Source: Liquorilactobacillus mali
GTDB taxonomy: Bacteria > Bacillota > Bacilli > Lactobacillales > Lactobacillaceae
Reading direction: 5' to 3'
DNA: 34,453 nt
Assembly (NCBI RefSeq): GCF_001437155.1
Contig: NZ_JQAR01000025.1
Span: forward strand, 1-34,453
Shown here: piece by piece, positions 27,484 to 34,453 of the stretch
How the letters are laid out: every line of letters starts with the position of its first letter
Numbering within the stretch: position 1 is the first letter of the stretch
Translations under genes and position numbers: made by a program
The notes under the pieces: model-generated
The model's input: the letters and a program-made list of their open reading frames with translations, nothing else
What the model was told of the DNA's origin: nothing
Database searches by the model: none

Positions 27484-28239
27484 ATGAATAAAAAAACTTC
27501 TATTTTCAGAATTATCATTGGCTTATTTATCTGCTTATTTTTTCTGTTTTTTTTAATTGTTCACTTCCATGCCGTTAAGAATAGTACCCAAGAAAAATTG
27601 ACAGTTGCTGTCGTTAAGGATTCCACTGAAAATAAAAAAATATTGACATTTAACAAAAAAATTGGCGTTGCCATTGGGAAAAAACTTAAGAAAAAGGTTA
27701 TTTTAAAAACTGTAACTGCCACAACTGCAATGCAAAACAAACAAAAATATTCTGTAATCATTGGACTACATAAAAAGTCAATGAACAAACAGGAAATCAA
27801 ACATTCACTTGTGTATCTCTACGTTCCCAATGAATTAGTATCACTTAAGGACAAAGGACTATCAAATCTATCAGCAACAACCAAAAAAATATCGATTGTC
27901 AAAAATATTGATTATCCTCAAAGTCTTGCCCTTTCAGGTATCAAACTCCATTTTGAACGTGAATCTTCCGCTGCTGATGCAATCAATTCGGTCATGACAA
28001 AAAGAACCAGAGCAGCAATTGTGAGCGCACTAGATTATACTGCATTGACATCCAAAAATATCGATTACTTAGAAAATCTTAAGACCAATCAGGCAACTCC
28101 TCCAGTTTCATCTCAAGCCTACTATCTCTATATTAATAAAGATGCCAGTACTAAAAAAGCTTTTACTTCATTTCAAGGGTCACAGGAACTTGCAAGACTA
28201 TCTTTTAATATTCTAGGACAAGACTACACAAAGCAATAG
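27484..28239 (+). CDS. Membrane-anchored solute-binding-protein-like protein
   Basis: 251 residues from the ATG at 27484. The frame is open back to 27274, but that part runs over the mvaA start and encodes no plausible protein. An uncleaved hydrophobic anchor (about 10-30, rich in Phe, Ile and Leu, no lipobox Cys) is followed by a domain beginning KLTVAVVKDSTENKK. The strand-like segments and the two-lobed order (VIIGLHKKS, LVYLYVPNELVS, AAIVSALDYTAL, YLYINKD) vaguely recall type 2 periplasmic binding proteins, but I do not recognise a family and no transporter genes are adjacent. The ribosome binding site AAAGGGG is rather far (about 14 nt). Function unknown. Confidence 0.6.
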   Translation: MNKKTSIFRIIIGLFICLFFLFFLIVHFHAVKNSTQEKLTVAVVKDSTENKKILTFNKKIGVAIGKKLKKKVILKTVTATTAMQNKQKYSVIIGLHKKSMNKQEIKHSLVYLYVPNELVSLKDKGLSNLSATTKKISIVKNIDYPQSLALSGIKLHFERESSAADAINSVMTKRTRAAIVSALDYTALTSKNIDYLENLKTNQATPPVSSQAYYLYINKDASTKKAFTSFQGSQELARLSFNILGQDYTKQ

Positions 28240-28306
28240 CAATTGCTGTTATATAGATATCATGAATATATTCCAATAAGCACAATTCAATTAATATAAT
28301 AGTAAA

Positions 28307-28350
28307 ATATAGGGGCAGGTTCAAAATTAAATTTTGAACTGCCCCTATAT
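28307..28350. terminator. Terminator palindrome of repeat copy E
   Basis: ATATAGGGGCAGGTTCAAAAT pairs with ATTTTGAACTGCCCCTATAT with one bulged G and a TAA-like loop. It lies 68 nt after the binding-protein-like gene and is convergent with ppx. Confidence 0.7.
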
Positions 28351-28449
28351 TATTCTGTATAAATATGTTTCATAAGTAAAGATTTTTCGTCTAATTTCGA
28401 ATTACTCACAGCAAGTTTCGCGTTAGTACTCAAATTTACAGCTTACACC
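28307..28449 (+). repeat. Dispersed intergenic element, copy E
   Basis: After the palindrome come TTTCATAAGTAAAGAT, TTCGTCTAATTTCGAATTAC, TCACAGCAAG and GCGTTAGTACTCAAATTTAC (28420-28439), the clearest statement of the tail. Apart from this element the 317-nt gap before ppx holds nothing I can name. Confidence 0.65.
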
Positions 28450-28556
28450 GCACTTTCTCTGCCGCATTAATTTTAACTACATTTATCGTGCAATGAAGAT
28501 TATTGTGTGAATGCTATTTCAATTCAACTTTTCAATCCTAAATTTTTTCAACAAAG

Positions 28557-29498
28557 TCATATTTTCTTTTTATCAACCATCTCATACAGAAGGCCTTCGC
28601 GCACGCCGCTCTCAGAAAAAACTATTTTTTTACTGTCCAAGCGCTTAAGCAACACCTCAAGTGGCGTCATTCCACCAAGAATTATATCAGAACGAGCTTC
28701 TTCCATTCCCCTGATGTTCAAACGTTCCTTCGTAGAATATTCCAATAGATTGGCATAAATCCTCTTAAAATCAGCAACATCTAATTCAAAGCCATGAATG
28801 TTATCCAAATCTGCGAAACCTTCCTTAGCTCTTTTAATTCGGGCAACAGTCCTATTGCATCCTCCTAATAAAACTAATGGTAAGCCCTTTGCCTCATTCA
28901 ACCATGATAAACCATCAAACAGTTTGCTACTAAAGCTCTTGAATGCTTTCAAACTTTCTTCGGGCAAAGCACCATTTTGACAGAATTGTTCGCTTAAACT
29001 TACAGCGCCGTAAGGTAAGCTAATAGAATGCATCAATTGCCGTTTTTTTACAATGGCAAGCTCCACACTTCCACCGCCCATATCTACAATCATGAAGTCT
29101 TTGATAGGCAGCGTTGAGATAACACCTAAATAATCATAGTAAGCCTCATCATTTCCAGATAAAACATGTATCCGCGAGCCAGTCAAAGCCAAGATCTCAT
29201 CAATAAATTCTTGACTATTAGTTGCCTCACGAACCGCAGCTGTTGCAATTGACAAAACCTGATAGTCAGGATAGGTCTGATAGACACGCTTAAAATACTT
29301 GATTGCTTGAATAGTTCTCTTGATAGCTCCTGGGGATAATCTTTTTTGTTCTTCATTACCCATTCCCTCAGCAAGTCGTGTCGTTTCTTTCAATCTCTTT
29401 ACTTCAGCAAATCTATGTCCATTATCAATTTTTTCCATCCTATTAATCGATAGCCGAACTGAATTAGAGCCAAAATCAAGAACTACCAAATTCTTCAA
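28557..29498 (-). CDS. ppx: Ppx/GppA family exopolyphosphatase / guanosine pentaphosphatase
   Basis: 313 residues, actin-like ATPase fold. The N-terminal phosphate loop NLVVLDFGSNSVRLSI (3-18) and the second loop MIVDMGGGSVELAIVK are diagnostic; IATAAVREATNSQEF follows the family pattern. It degrades polyphosphate chains or pppGpp. The C-terminal HD-like domain of longer Ppx proteins is absent, as in the short Gram-positive form. It starts at TTG with a strong GGAGGGG site. It lies 37 nt after trpS, so it probably shares the T-box-controlled transcript in part. Confidence 0.9.
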   Translation of the reverse strand: MKNLVVLDFGSNSVRLSINRMEKIDNGHRFAEVKRLKETTRLAEGMGNEEQKRLSPGAIKRTIQAIKYFKRVYQTYPDYQVLSIATAAVREATNSQEFIDEILALTGSRIHVLSGNDEAYYDYLGVISTLPIKDFMIVDMGGGSVELAIVKKRQLMHSISLPYGAVSLSEQFCQNGALPEESLKAFKSFSSKLFDGLSWLNEAKGLPLVLLGGCNRTVARIKRAKEGFADLDNIHGFELDVADFKRIYANLLEYSTKERLNIRGMEEARSDIILGGMTPLEVLLKRLDSKKIVFSESGVREGLLYEMVDKKKI

Positions 29499-29535
29499 AC
29501 AAATCCCCTCCAGCTTTATTCATCACTTGTCAAAA

Positions 29536-30549
29536 CTACTTGAAATAGTTAACACCGATTGCAGCCCTAACTTCACTTAGAGTCTGTCCTGCTACCGCAT
29601 TGGCACGAGCACTACCTTCTTTTAAGATATCATATACGGAAGGAATGTCTTTGGCAAATTCTGCACGTCTTTCTCTTATTGGTTTCAATTTTGCCTCAAG
29701 AACATCATTTAAATATCTTTTTATTTTGACATCCCCTAGTCCACCAGCTTGATATTCTTGTTTTAATTGTGCAACTTTTTCTTTATCCTCATCAAAAACA
29801 TCTAGATATGTGAATACCATATTACCTTCAATCTTACCTGGGTCCTCTATATGGACATGATCAGGATCCGTATACATTGACATAACTTTCTTCCTTAAAG
29901 TGTCTGCATCATCTGAGAGATAAATACAGTTATTCAATGATTTACTCATCTTCGCGTTACCATCCAATCCAGGTAATCTGCCAGCGCCCTTTTCAGGGAA
30001 AACTCCTTCTGGTTCAACTAGGATTTCTTGACCATAAATCGTATTAAAACTTCTGACAATTTCACGGGCCTGTTCAATCATTGGTTCCTGATCATCGCCC
30101 ACTGGTACAAGATTAGCTTTAAAAGCCGTAATATCTGCAGCCTGGCTCACTGGATAAACAAAGAAGCCCGCTGGGATAGAACGCTCAAAATTTTTCTGCT
30201 GAATTTCTGCTTTCACTGTAGGGTTGCGTTCCAAACGAGAGACTGTCACTAAGTTGAGGTAATATGTTGTCAGTTCAGACAAGGCAGGAATTTGTGATTG
30301 TACAAAAATAGTTGATTTTGCAGGGTCAATCCCAACAGCTAAGTAATCAAGGGCTACCTCGATTAATGACTTACGAATTTTTTCTGGATCACGTGCATTA
30401 TCTGTGAGTGCTTGCTGGTCAGCAATCATGATGAATGTATTATAATCGCCTGTATTTTGTAGCTTAACACGACTTTTCAAGGATCCAATATAATGTCCAA
30501 TATGAAGCTTTCCTGTTGGTCGGTCTCCTGTTAAAATTGTCTTCTTCAT
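29536..30549 (-). CDS. trpS: Tryptophanyl-tRNA synthetase
   Basis: 337 residues, class I synthetase. [16 protein letters not shown] (8-23) holds the HIGH motif and [11 protein letters not shown] the KMSKS motif; [15 protein letters not shown] and DNARDP are typical of bacterial TrpRS. A TTG two codons upstream (30555) also opens the frame, but the AAAGGGG site is spaced nine nucleotides from the ATG at 30549. It is preceded by a T-box leader and terminator, so expression should rise when tRNA-Trp is uncharged. Confidence 0.97.
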   Translation of the reverse strand: MKKTILTGDRPTGKLHIGHYIGSLKSRVKLQNTGDYNTFIMIADQQALTDNARDPEKIRKSLIEVALDYLAVGIDPAKSTIFVQSQIPALSELTTYYLNLVTVSRLERNPTVKAEIQQKNFERSIPAGFFVYPVSQAADITAFKANLVPVGDDQEPMIEQAREIVRSFNTIYGQEILVEPEGVFPEKGAGRLPGLDGNAKMSKSLNNCIYLSDDADTLRKKVMSMYTDPDHVHIEDPGKIEGNMVFTYLDVFDEDKEKVAQLKQEYQAGGLGDVKIKRYLNDVLEAKLKPIRERRAEFAKDIPSVYDILKEGSARANAVAGQTLSEVRAAIGVNYFK

Positions 30550-30569
30550 TATCAATTACCCCTTTCAAA

Positions 30570-30767
30570 ATAAAAAATCCCATCGCTAAAAATAGCAATA
30601 GGACGTAACTAAGCGCGGTGCCACCTATCTTGCAGTATAAACTGCCTCTCATTACAACATATATTTCATTAATTTACATTCTCCCAGTCCAATTCGTTTG
30701 ACATTGCATCTCTCAACCGTTCAATGCATCTCTGTTAGAGTCAAACTACTACCTGATCATCGAATAA
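30570..30767 (-). promoter_or_regulatory. T-box riboswitch of trpS
   Basis: The minus strand holds the T-box core AGGTGGCACCGCG (30626-30614), then a terminator TCCTATTGCT / AGCGATGGGA with TTTTTT (about 30604-30570). Upstream is a stem I candidate with the long GTTTGAC/GTCAAAC pairing, followed by GAATTGGACTGGG, which contains Trp codons (TGG) in a fitting place for the specifier; which TGG is read is not certain. Uncharged tRNA-Trp would stabilise the antiterminator. Confidence 0.88.
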
Positions 30768-30771
30768 GATT

Positions 30772-30801
30772 ATTTTACCGCAAAGCCTTTATTAAAGTCA
30801 A
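30772..30801 (-). promoter_or_regulatory. trpS promoter
   Basis: On the minus strand TTGACT (30796-30801), an 18-nt spacer and TAAAAT (30772-30777), just upstream of the T-box leader. Confidence 0.65.
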
Positions 30802-30875
30802 AAGCTTCTTACGTTGTTGTCTTGCCTTGTTTGTGATAACATTATTCTCTACTAAAGAATAAAAGGGAGATTCTA

Positions 30876-33146
30876 TTGGGTAAAGAAAGAAATTTCGAAC
30901 AAAAAAGAGTTGATACAGTTGTTGGTAAGATAGAGGAATCACTCTTGAAAACTCAGCATGAATATAATAAAGCACGCACTGAGCGCTCATCTGTTGAGAA
31001 AAACTATGTCCAGAATGCTAAAATCAATACATTTGAAGTTGATGATCAAATGGAAACCAACGCTGAAGTTCAGCAGCAGAAACAATTAATCGCAAAAAAT
31101 GTAGAAACTGAAAAGATTTTAAGCAGGCAGATTCATCTTCTATCCGATTTGAAGGACTCTCCTTATTTTGGACGGATAGACATCCATGAAAAAGGGGAAA
31201 CCTCTCCCGAAACGCTCTATATTGGGACATCCTCCTTCAATGATGACATGGGGAACTTCTTGATCTATGATTGGCGTGCACCCATTTCAAGTATTTACTA
31301 TAATGGGACACTTGGAACCGTCAGCTACACTACGCCCATGGGAGAACAAGAAGCACAACTATTGAAGAAAAGACAGTTTAGAATTCAAGCTGGAAAAATT
31401 ACTAATATGTTTGACACCAATGAGACAGTTGGTGATGAACTTTTACAGGAAATGCTTGGTGAACAAAGCGATGAATATATGAAAAACATCGTAGCTACCA
31501 TTCAGAAGGAACAAAATGACATAATTCGTGATACCACACATGATCTGTTAATTGTCCAAGGTGTTGCTGGCAGTGGAAAAACTTCGGCAATTTTGCAACG
31601 CATCGCATTCCTTTTATATCACAGCCGCTCTGATTTAAGCGCAGAACAAATTGTCTTGTTCTCACCCAATCTGTTATTCAGTCATTATATTTCAGAAGTC
31701 CTTCCTAGTTTAGGTGAACGAAATATGCGCCAAGTAACTCTTGCCGAATTTTTTGCTCAACGCTTTGAGGGTTTAAAAGTTGAAACCCTTTTTGATAGCT
31801 TCGAGAAAAAAAGTTCGTCTTCTGTTAACACTGAAATAACGATCAAAGAAAATGCTGATTTTATGCGTAAAATCAAAGAATATGTAACAAAATTAGACAG
31901 TTCTCACATCTTCTTTAACGACTTGATTCTCGTTGACCAAGTTATTTTCTCAAGTTCTGAAATCAGAGCACTATATTCCAAGCTTCCCGCAGCACAGCCA
32001 CATCACATGCGGTACTTTGAGCTTAAAAATATTCTTATTAAAGAATTAAAAAAGAAAATAAAAAAAGAGTTAAATGCCCAATGGGTACTCAAAAAGATAG
32101 ATAGCTTAACGGAAGAAGAATATCATTCACTTCTGGGCAATTATCAACGGGGCCGTTTTGAAGACGTTGAGGCTGAGATAAACTACCTTAGCAACAAAAT
32201 TGTCAGTGCTAAATTTGAACCAATCTATGAAGCAATCTACAATAATTATTTCATAGATGTATATCACCAATATAGTGAATTTTTGAAAGAAGTATTATCA
32301 GATGATGTTGCAAGATTCAATAATGAACTAGAGTACCACCGTATCCGACTGGAAGATTGTGCTCCAATTTTATATCTGCGTGATCAAATAACTGGCGAGG
32401 GACAAAATCATTCAATTCAGCATCTTTTTATAGATGAGATGCAGGATTATTCACTTGCGCAGATGTACTATTTACACACAGCCTTTCCAAATGCACACCT
32501 TACCCTCTTAGGTGACAGTGAACAAGCTTTATATCATGAGATTCAACCACCTCAGGAATTAATGAAGAATCTCAAACAAACAATCAACCCTAAAAGAGCT
32601 AGGATGATCGAGTTAAACAAAAGCTATCGTTCGACTTTTGAAATTACCTCGTTCATGAAGGCATTATTGCCTGATGGTGACAAAATTCAGGCTTTCACCC
32701 GCTCCGGCTCATTACCAAAATTAGTACTGACCGATGAATCAAATACTATTTCAAAACTCTTGATAGAGGCGAAACTACTGCTCAAAAAGAACGAAACGGT
32801 AGCTATAATTACGAAGGATATCGCAACATGTCAAGTATTATTAAAATCCTTCAAGGCTAAGGATGCACCAACACTCATTACAAATAATGATCGCTCACTG
32901 CCAAAAGGGCTTGTCCTTTTACCTATTTACCTTGCAAAAGGGCTTGAATTTGATGCAGTAATTGCTTTTGAGGTTTCCCAGAATAATTTTGCAGATGATT
33001 CTTCCCGTGGGGTTCTATACACAATCTGCTCGAGGGCAATGCATGATCTAGTTTTAATTAGTGTTAAGGGGGTCTCAAATCTTATAACGACTATTCCTAG
33101 TGGACTCTTCACCATCGAACAAGACATTACATTTAAACAAAAGTAA
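30876..33146 (+). CDS. helD: HelD-type RNA polymerase recycling ATPase (UvrD/Rep helicase family)
   Basis: 756 residues. HelD proteins bind RNA polymerase and use ATP to release stalled or post-termination enzyme from nucleic acid. The N-terminal coiled coil (about 5-90, EQKRVDTVVGKIEESL) is the arm that enters the secondary channel in studied homologues. IYDWRAPISSIYY (129-141) precedes the Walker A GVAGSGKT (229-236); LFIDEMQDYSLAQ is the Walker B region, LTLLGDSEQAL a Q/III-type motif, and LAKGLEFDAVIAFEV motif V. It starts at TTG with AAAGGGAG six nucleotides upstream. Divergent from trpS. Confidence 0.93.
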   Translation: MGKERNFEQKRVDTVVGKIEESLLKTQHEYNKARTERSSVEKNYVQNAKINTFEVDDQMETNAEVQQQKQLIAKNVETEKILSRQIHLLSDLKDSPYFGRIDIHEKGETSPETLYIGTSSFNDDMGNFLIYDWRAPISSIYYNGTLGTVSYTTPMGEQEAQLLKKRQFRIQAGKITNMFDTNETVGDELLQEMLGEQSDEYMKNIVATIQKEQNDIIRDTTHDLLIVQGVAGSGKTSAILQRIAFLLYHSRSDLSAEQIVLFSPNLLFSHYISEVLPSLGERNMRQVTLAEFFAQRFEGLKVETLFDSFEKKSSSSVNTEITIKENADFMRKIKEYVTKLDSSHIFFNDLILVDQVIFSSSEIRALYSKLPAAQPHHMRYFELKNILIKELKKKIKKELNAQWVLKKIDSLTEEEYHSLLGNYQRGRFEDVEAEINYLSNKIVSAKFEPIYEAIYNNYFIDVYHQYSEFLKEVLSDDVARFNNELEYHRIRLEDCAPILYLRDQITGEGQNHSIQHLFIDEMQDYSLAQMYYLHTAFPNAHLTLLGDSEQALYHEIQPPQELMKNLKQTINPKRARMIELNKSYRSTFEITSFMKALLPDGDKIQAFTRSGSLPKLVLTDESNTISKLLIEAKLLLKKNETVAIITKDIATCQVLLKSFKAKDAPTLITNNDRSLPKGLVLLPIYLAKGLEFDAVIAFEVSQNNFADDSSRGVLYTICSRAMHDLVLISVKGVSNLITTIPSGLFTIEQDITFKQK

Positions 33147-33298
33147 TTTTTTATTATTGTTAGTTCAACTAAAAATCAAGTATTGACCTTTTAATAGTAT
33201 TATTATACTGCCTTTTCAAGCATATAGTTATATCTATCACGCTTAAGGTCTTGCATTTAATAATGCGATATAATATACTATTTTAGTCAGTATTTGTT

Positions 33299-33371
33299 GC
33301 CACTTTAGCTCAGTAGGTAGAGCACCACCATGGTAAGGTGGGGGTCACCGGTTCAAATCCGGTAAGTGGCT
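33299..33371 (+). tRNA. tRNA-Thr (anticodon GGT)
   Basis: A full cloverleaf: acceptor GCCACTT/AAGTGGC, D arm GCTC...GAGC, anticodon stem CCACC/GGTGG with the loop ATGGTAA (anticodon GGT, reading ACC and ACU), T arm ACCGG-TTCAAAT-CCGGT, discriminator T. CCA is not encoded. A TTGACC...TATACT pair about 100 nt upstream and TATAAT at 33269-33274 are possible promoter parts. Confidence 0.95.
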
Positions 33372-33397
33372 TGCATGTGTTATATCATATCGTGAAT

Positions 33398-33443
33398 AAA
33401 GGACTGCAAAGAATTTAATTTTATTTTTCTGTGGTCCTTTTTA
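33398..33443 (+). terminator. tRNA-Thr terminator
   Basis: AAAGGAC (33398-33404) pairs with GTCCTTT (33434-33440), extended by CA/TG, with a loop of about 25 nt and TTTTTATTT, 27 nt after the tRNA. Confidence 0.7.
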
Positions 33444-33577
33444 TTTATGTTTAATTTGTATATGTAACTTTTTATCAAATTTATTTGCTGTTTTGAGAAG
33501 AACTTCTCTTTTTATTATCTCCACGCCTGATATTATTAAACAATAAATATATCAAGCAGAATGGTGGCGTTAATAGC

Positions 33578-34168
33578 ATGGCAAATTCTTTAGATAATAA
33601 AAGTATAACTGAACAAATTTTAAGTATTAGGAACACTAATAATAATGAAGATTTTCAAAAATTATTTTTACAATACCGTCCACTTGTTTTAAGCTCAATT
33701 AATCGCTATCATTTTAGATTTTATGAAATAGATGATCTGTTGCAGGAGTCAAGAATTGTTTGTTATCAAGCAGTTCTAGCATATAATATCGACGGAAAAA
33801 TTACATTTGGCAAATTTTTCCAGCAAAGTTTGCTTAACTGTTTTTGCAGTATTTTGCGTAAAGAAAGTGCGACAAAACGTCAGGCAGATAGATTTGCTGA
33901 ATCTTTTGAAAATATTTTAGAAACACAAGGTGAGTACTATTCAAAATCTGCAATTTCCAATATTTCACCTGAAAATACAGTTATCATTAATGAGGCCGTT
34001 AATAGTCTGCCCTACTTGCTTTCAGATTTTGAATATCATGTTTTTTCATTACTTTATTTTAAACATCAGTCTCCAGAAGCAATTGCCATTTTGCTTAAAG
34101 AACCTCAAAATAAGGTTAATCGAGCTGTTAATCGTTGCAAAAATAAGTTAGCGGAAGAACTTTTTTGA
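33578..34168 (+). CDS. ComX/SigH-like alternative sigma factor
   Basis: 196 residues. Region 2 is visible at about 25-95 (FLQYRPLVLSSINRYHFRFYEIDDLLQESRIVCYQAV is the region 29-65; the acidic DDLLQE matches core-binding helix 2.2), and a region 4-like helix-turn-helix at about 145-190 (FEYHVFSLLYFKHQSPEAIAILL). There is no region 1 or 3, as in Bacillus SigH and streptococcal ComX. In lactobacilli such proteins are linked to competence genes, often latent. The ribosome binding site is weak (GGTGG). It lies alone, convergent with the rRNA operon end, and no ComR/ComS-like regulator is seen in the window. Confidence 0.78.
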   Translation: MANSLDNKSITEQILSIRNTNNNEDFQKLFLQYRPLVLSSINRYHFRFYEIDDLLQESRIVCYQAVLAYNIDGKITFGKFFQQSLLNCFCSILRKESATKRQADRFAESFENILETQGEYYSKSAISNISPENTVIINEAVNSLPYLLSDFEYHVFSLLYFKHQSPEAIAILLKEPQNKVNRAVNRCKNKLAEELF

Positions 34169-34210
34169 TTCTTTGTTTTATGTATCATTTTTTTATAAAA
34201 AGAGCAGTAG

Positions 34211-34343
34211 AATTAAGTACTAACTGGAAGCGCACCATGTTCCTTACAGTTGTGTTATTCAAAATTCTTGCTTATAAAACTAGCTTATTTATGGAGACAA
34301 AAAAGGATTAGATTAAAAGTTATCTTTCAATCTAATCCTTTTC
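34211..34343 (-). repeat. Dispersed intergenic element, copy F (reverse, divergent)
   Basis: On the minus strand the palindrome is followed by TATAAGCAAGAATTTTGAATAA, CTGTAAGGAACATG and CAGTTAGTACTTAA, in the same order as in copy C. This is the most diverged copy and lies downstream of the 5S rRNA gene. Confidence 0.45.
34301..34343 (-). terminator. rRNA operon terminator
   Basis: AAAAGGATTAGATT pairs with AATCTAATCCTTTT over 14 bp with a loop of about 13 nt, with T-runs on both sides. It begins five nucleotides after the 5S 3' end on the minus strand. Confidence 0.8.
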
Positions 34344-34348
34344 ATTTG

Positions 34349-34453
34349 CACGGCAACGACCTATCCTCGCAGGGGGCGATCCCCCAACTACTATCAGCGC
34401 TAAGAAGCTTAACTTCTGTGTTCGACATGGGAACAGGTGTATCCTTCTTGCCA
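34349..34453 (-). rRNA. rrf: 5S ribosomal RNA (5' end outside the window)
   Basis: The complement reads GGCAAGAAGGATACACCTG, then CCCATGTCGAACACAGAAG, TTAAGCTTCTTAGCGC and GATAGTAGTTGGGGGATCGC, the conserved 5S sequence of lactobacilli, ending near 34349. About 105 of about 117 nt are present. The rest of the rRNA operon should lie to the right of the window. Confidence 0.95.

Noticed and set aside
30464-30652. 62-codon frame covering the trpS start and T-box
   Set aside because: Lies across the T-box antiterminator/terminator and trpS in another frame; no ribosome binding site.

Overview
The window looks like chromosomal DNA of a low-GC Gram-positive lactic acid bacterium (Lactobacillaceae). 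The evidence is AT-rich intergenic DNA, strong AGGAGG-type ribosome binding sites, class II HMG-CoA reductase, a degenerate-lipobox lipoprotein, a trpS T-box, and a core block metG-tatD-rnmV-rsmA-veg-ispE ... purR-glmU-prs that keeps the gene order known from Bacillus subtilis. A Ligilactobacillus/Liquorilactobacillus-type species is my guess only.

Layout. 0.1-3.5 kb: small membrane protein, TPR-like lipoprotein and a YibE/YibF membrane pair, all on the minus strand. 3.6-8.4 kb: birA (+), nagB (-) with cre-like sites, a YczE/YitT-like membrane protein (-), a GNAT acetyltransferase (+) and an aldo/keto reductase (+). 8.6-12.1 kb: purR-glmU-prs (-). 12.6-16.2 kb: an operon (-) of aromatic-type aminotransferase, D-2-hydroxyacid dehydrogenase and an orphan PfoR/PTS-EIIC-like membrane protein. 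16.4-19.1 kb: argGH (+). 19.4-25.1 kb: ispE, veg, rsmA, rnmV, tatD, metG (-). 25.2-28.2 kb: an HExxH protein overlapping mvaA (-), and a divergent membrane-anchored binding-protein-like gene (+). 28.6-30.8 kb: ppx and T-box-controlled trpS (-). 30.9-34.2 kb: helD, tRNA-Thr(GGU) and a ComX/SigH-like sigma factor (+). The window ends inside a 5S rRNA (-).

Main discovery candidate. The aminotransferase operon is preceded by a good promoter, a 23-codon leader ORF with seven consecutive Phe/Tyr codons (FYYFYFF), and seven RNA segments that can pair in two mutually exclusive registers ending in an intrinsic terminator. This reads as ribosome-mediated transcription attenuation by aromatic amino acids, with a longer relay than the classic four-segment attenuator. 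It predicts that the operon, including the orphan membrane protein, serves aromatic amino acid / aromatic 2-keto and 2-hydroxy acid metabolism.

Second, at least six degenerate copies of one intergenic element (a terminator-like palindrome plus a tail of about 100 nt) lie directly downstream of genes. Two of them, in opposite orientation, bracket the aminotransferase-argGH block, exactly where that block interrupts the ancestral ispE-purR neighbourhood. No CRISPR array, transposase or prophage gene was seen.
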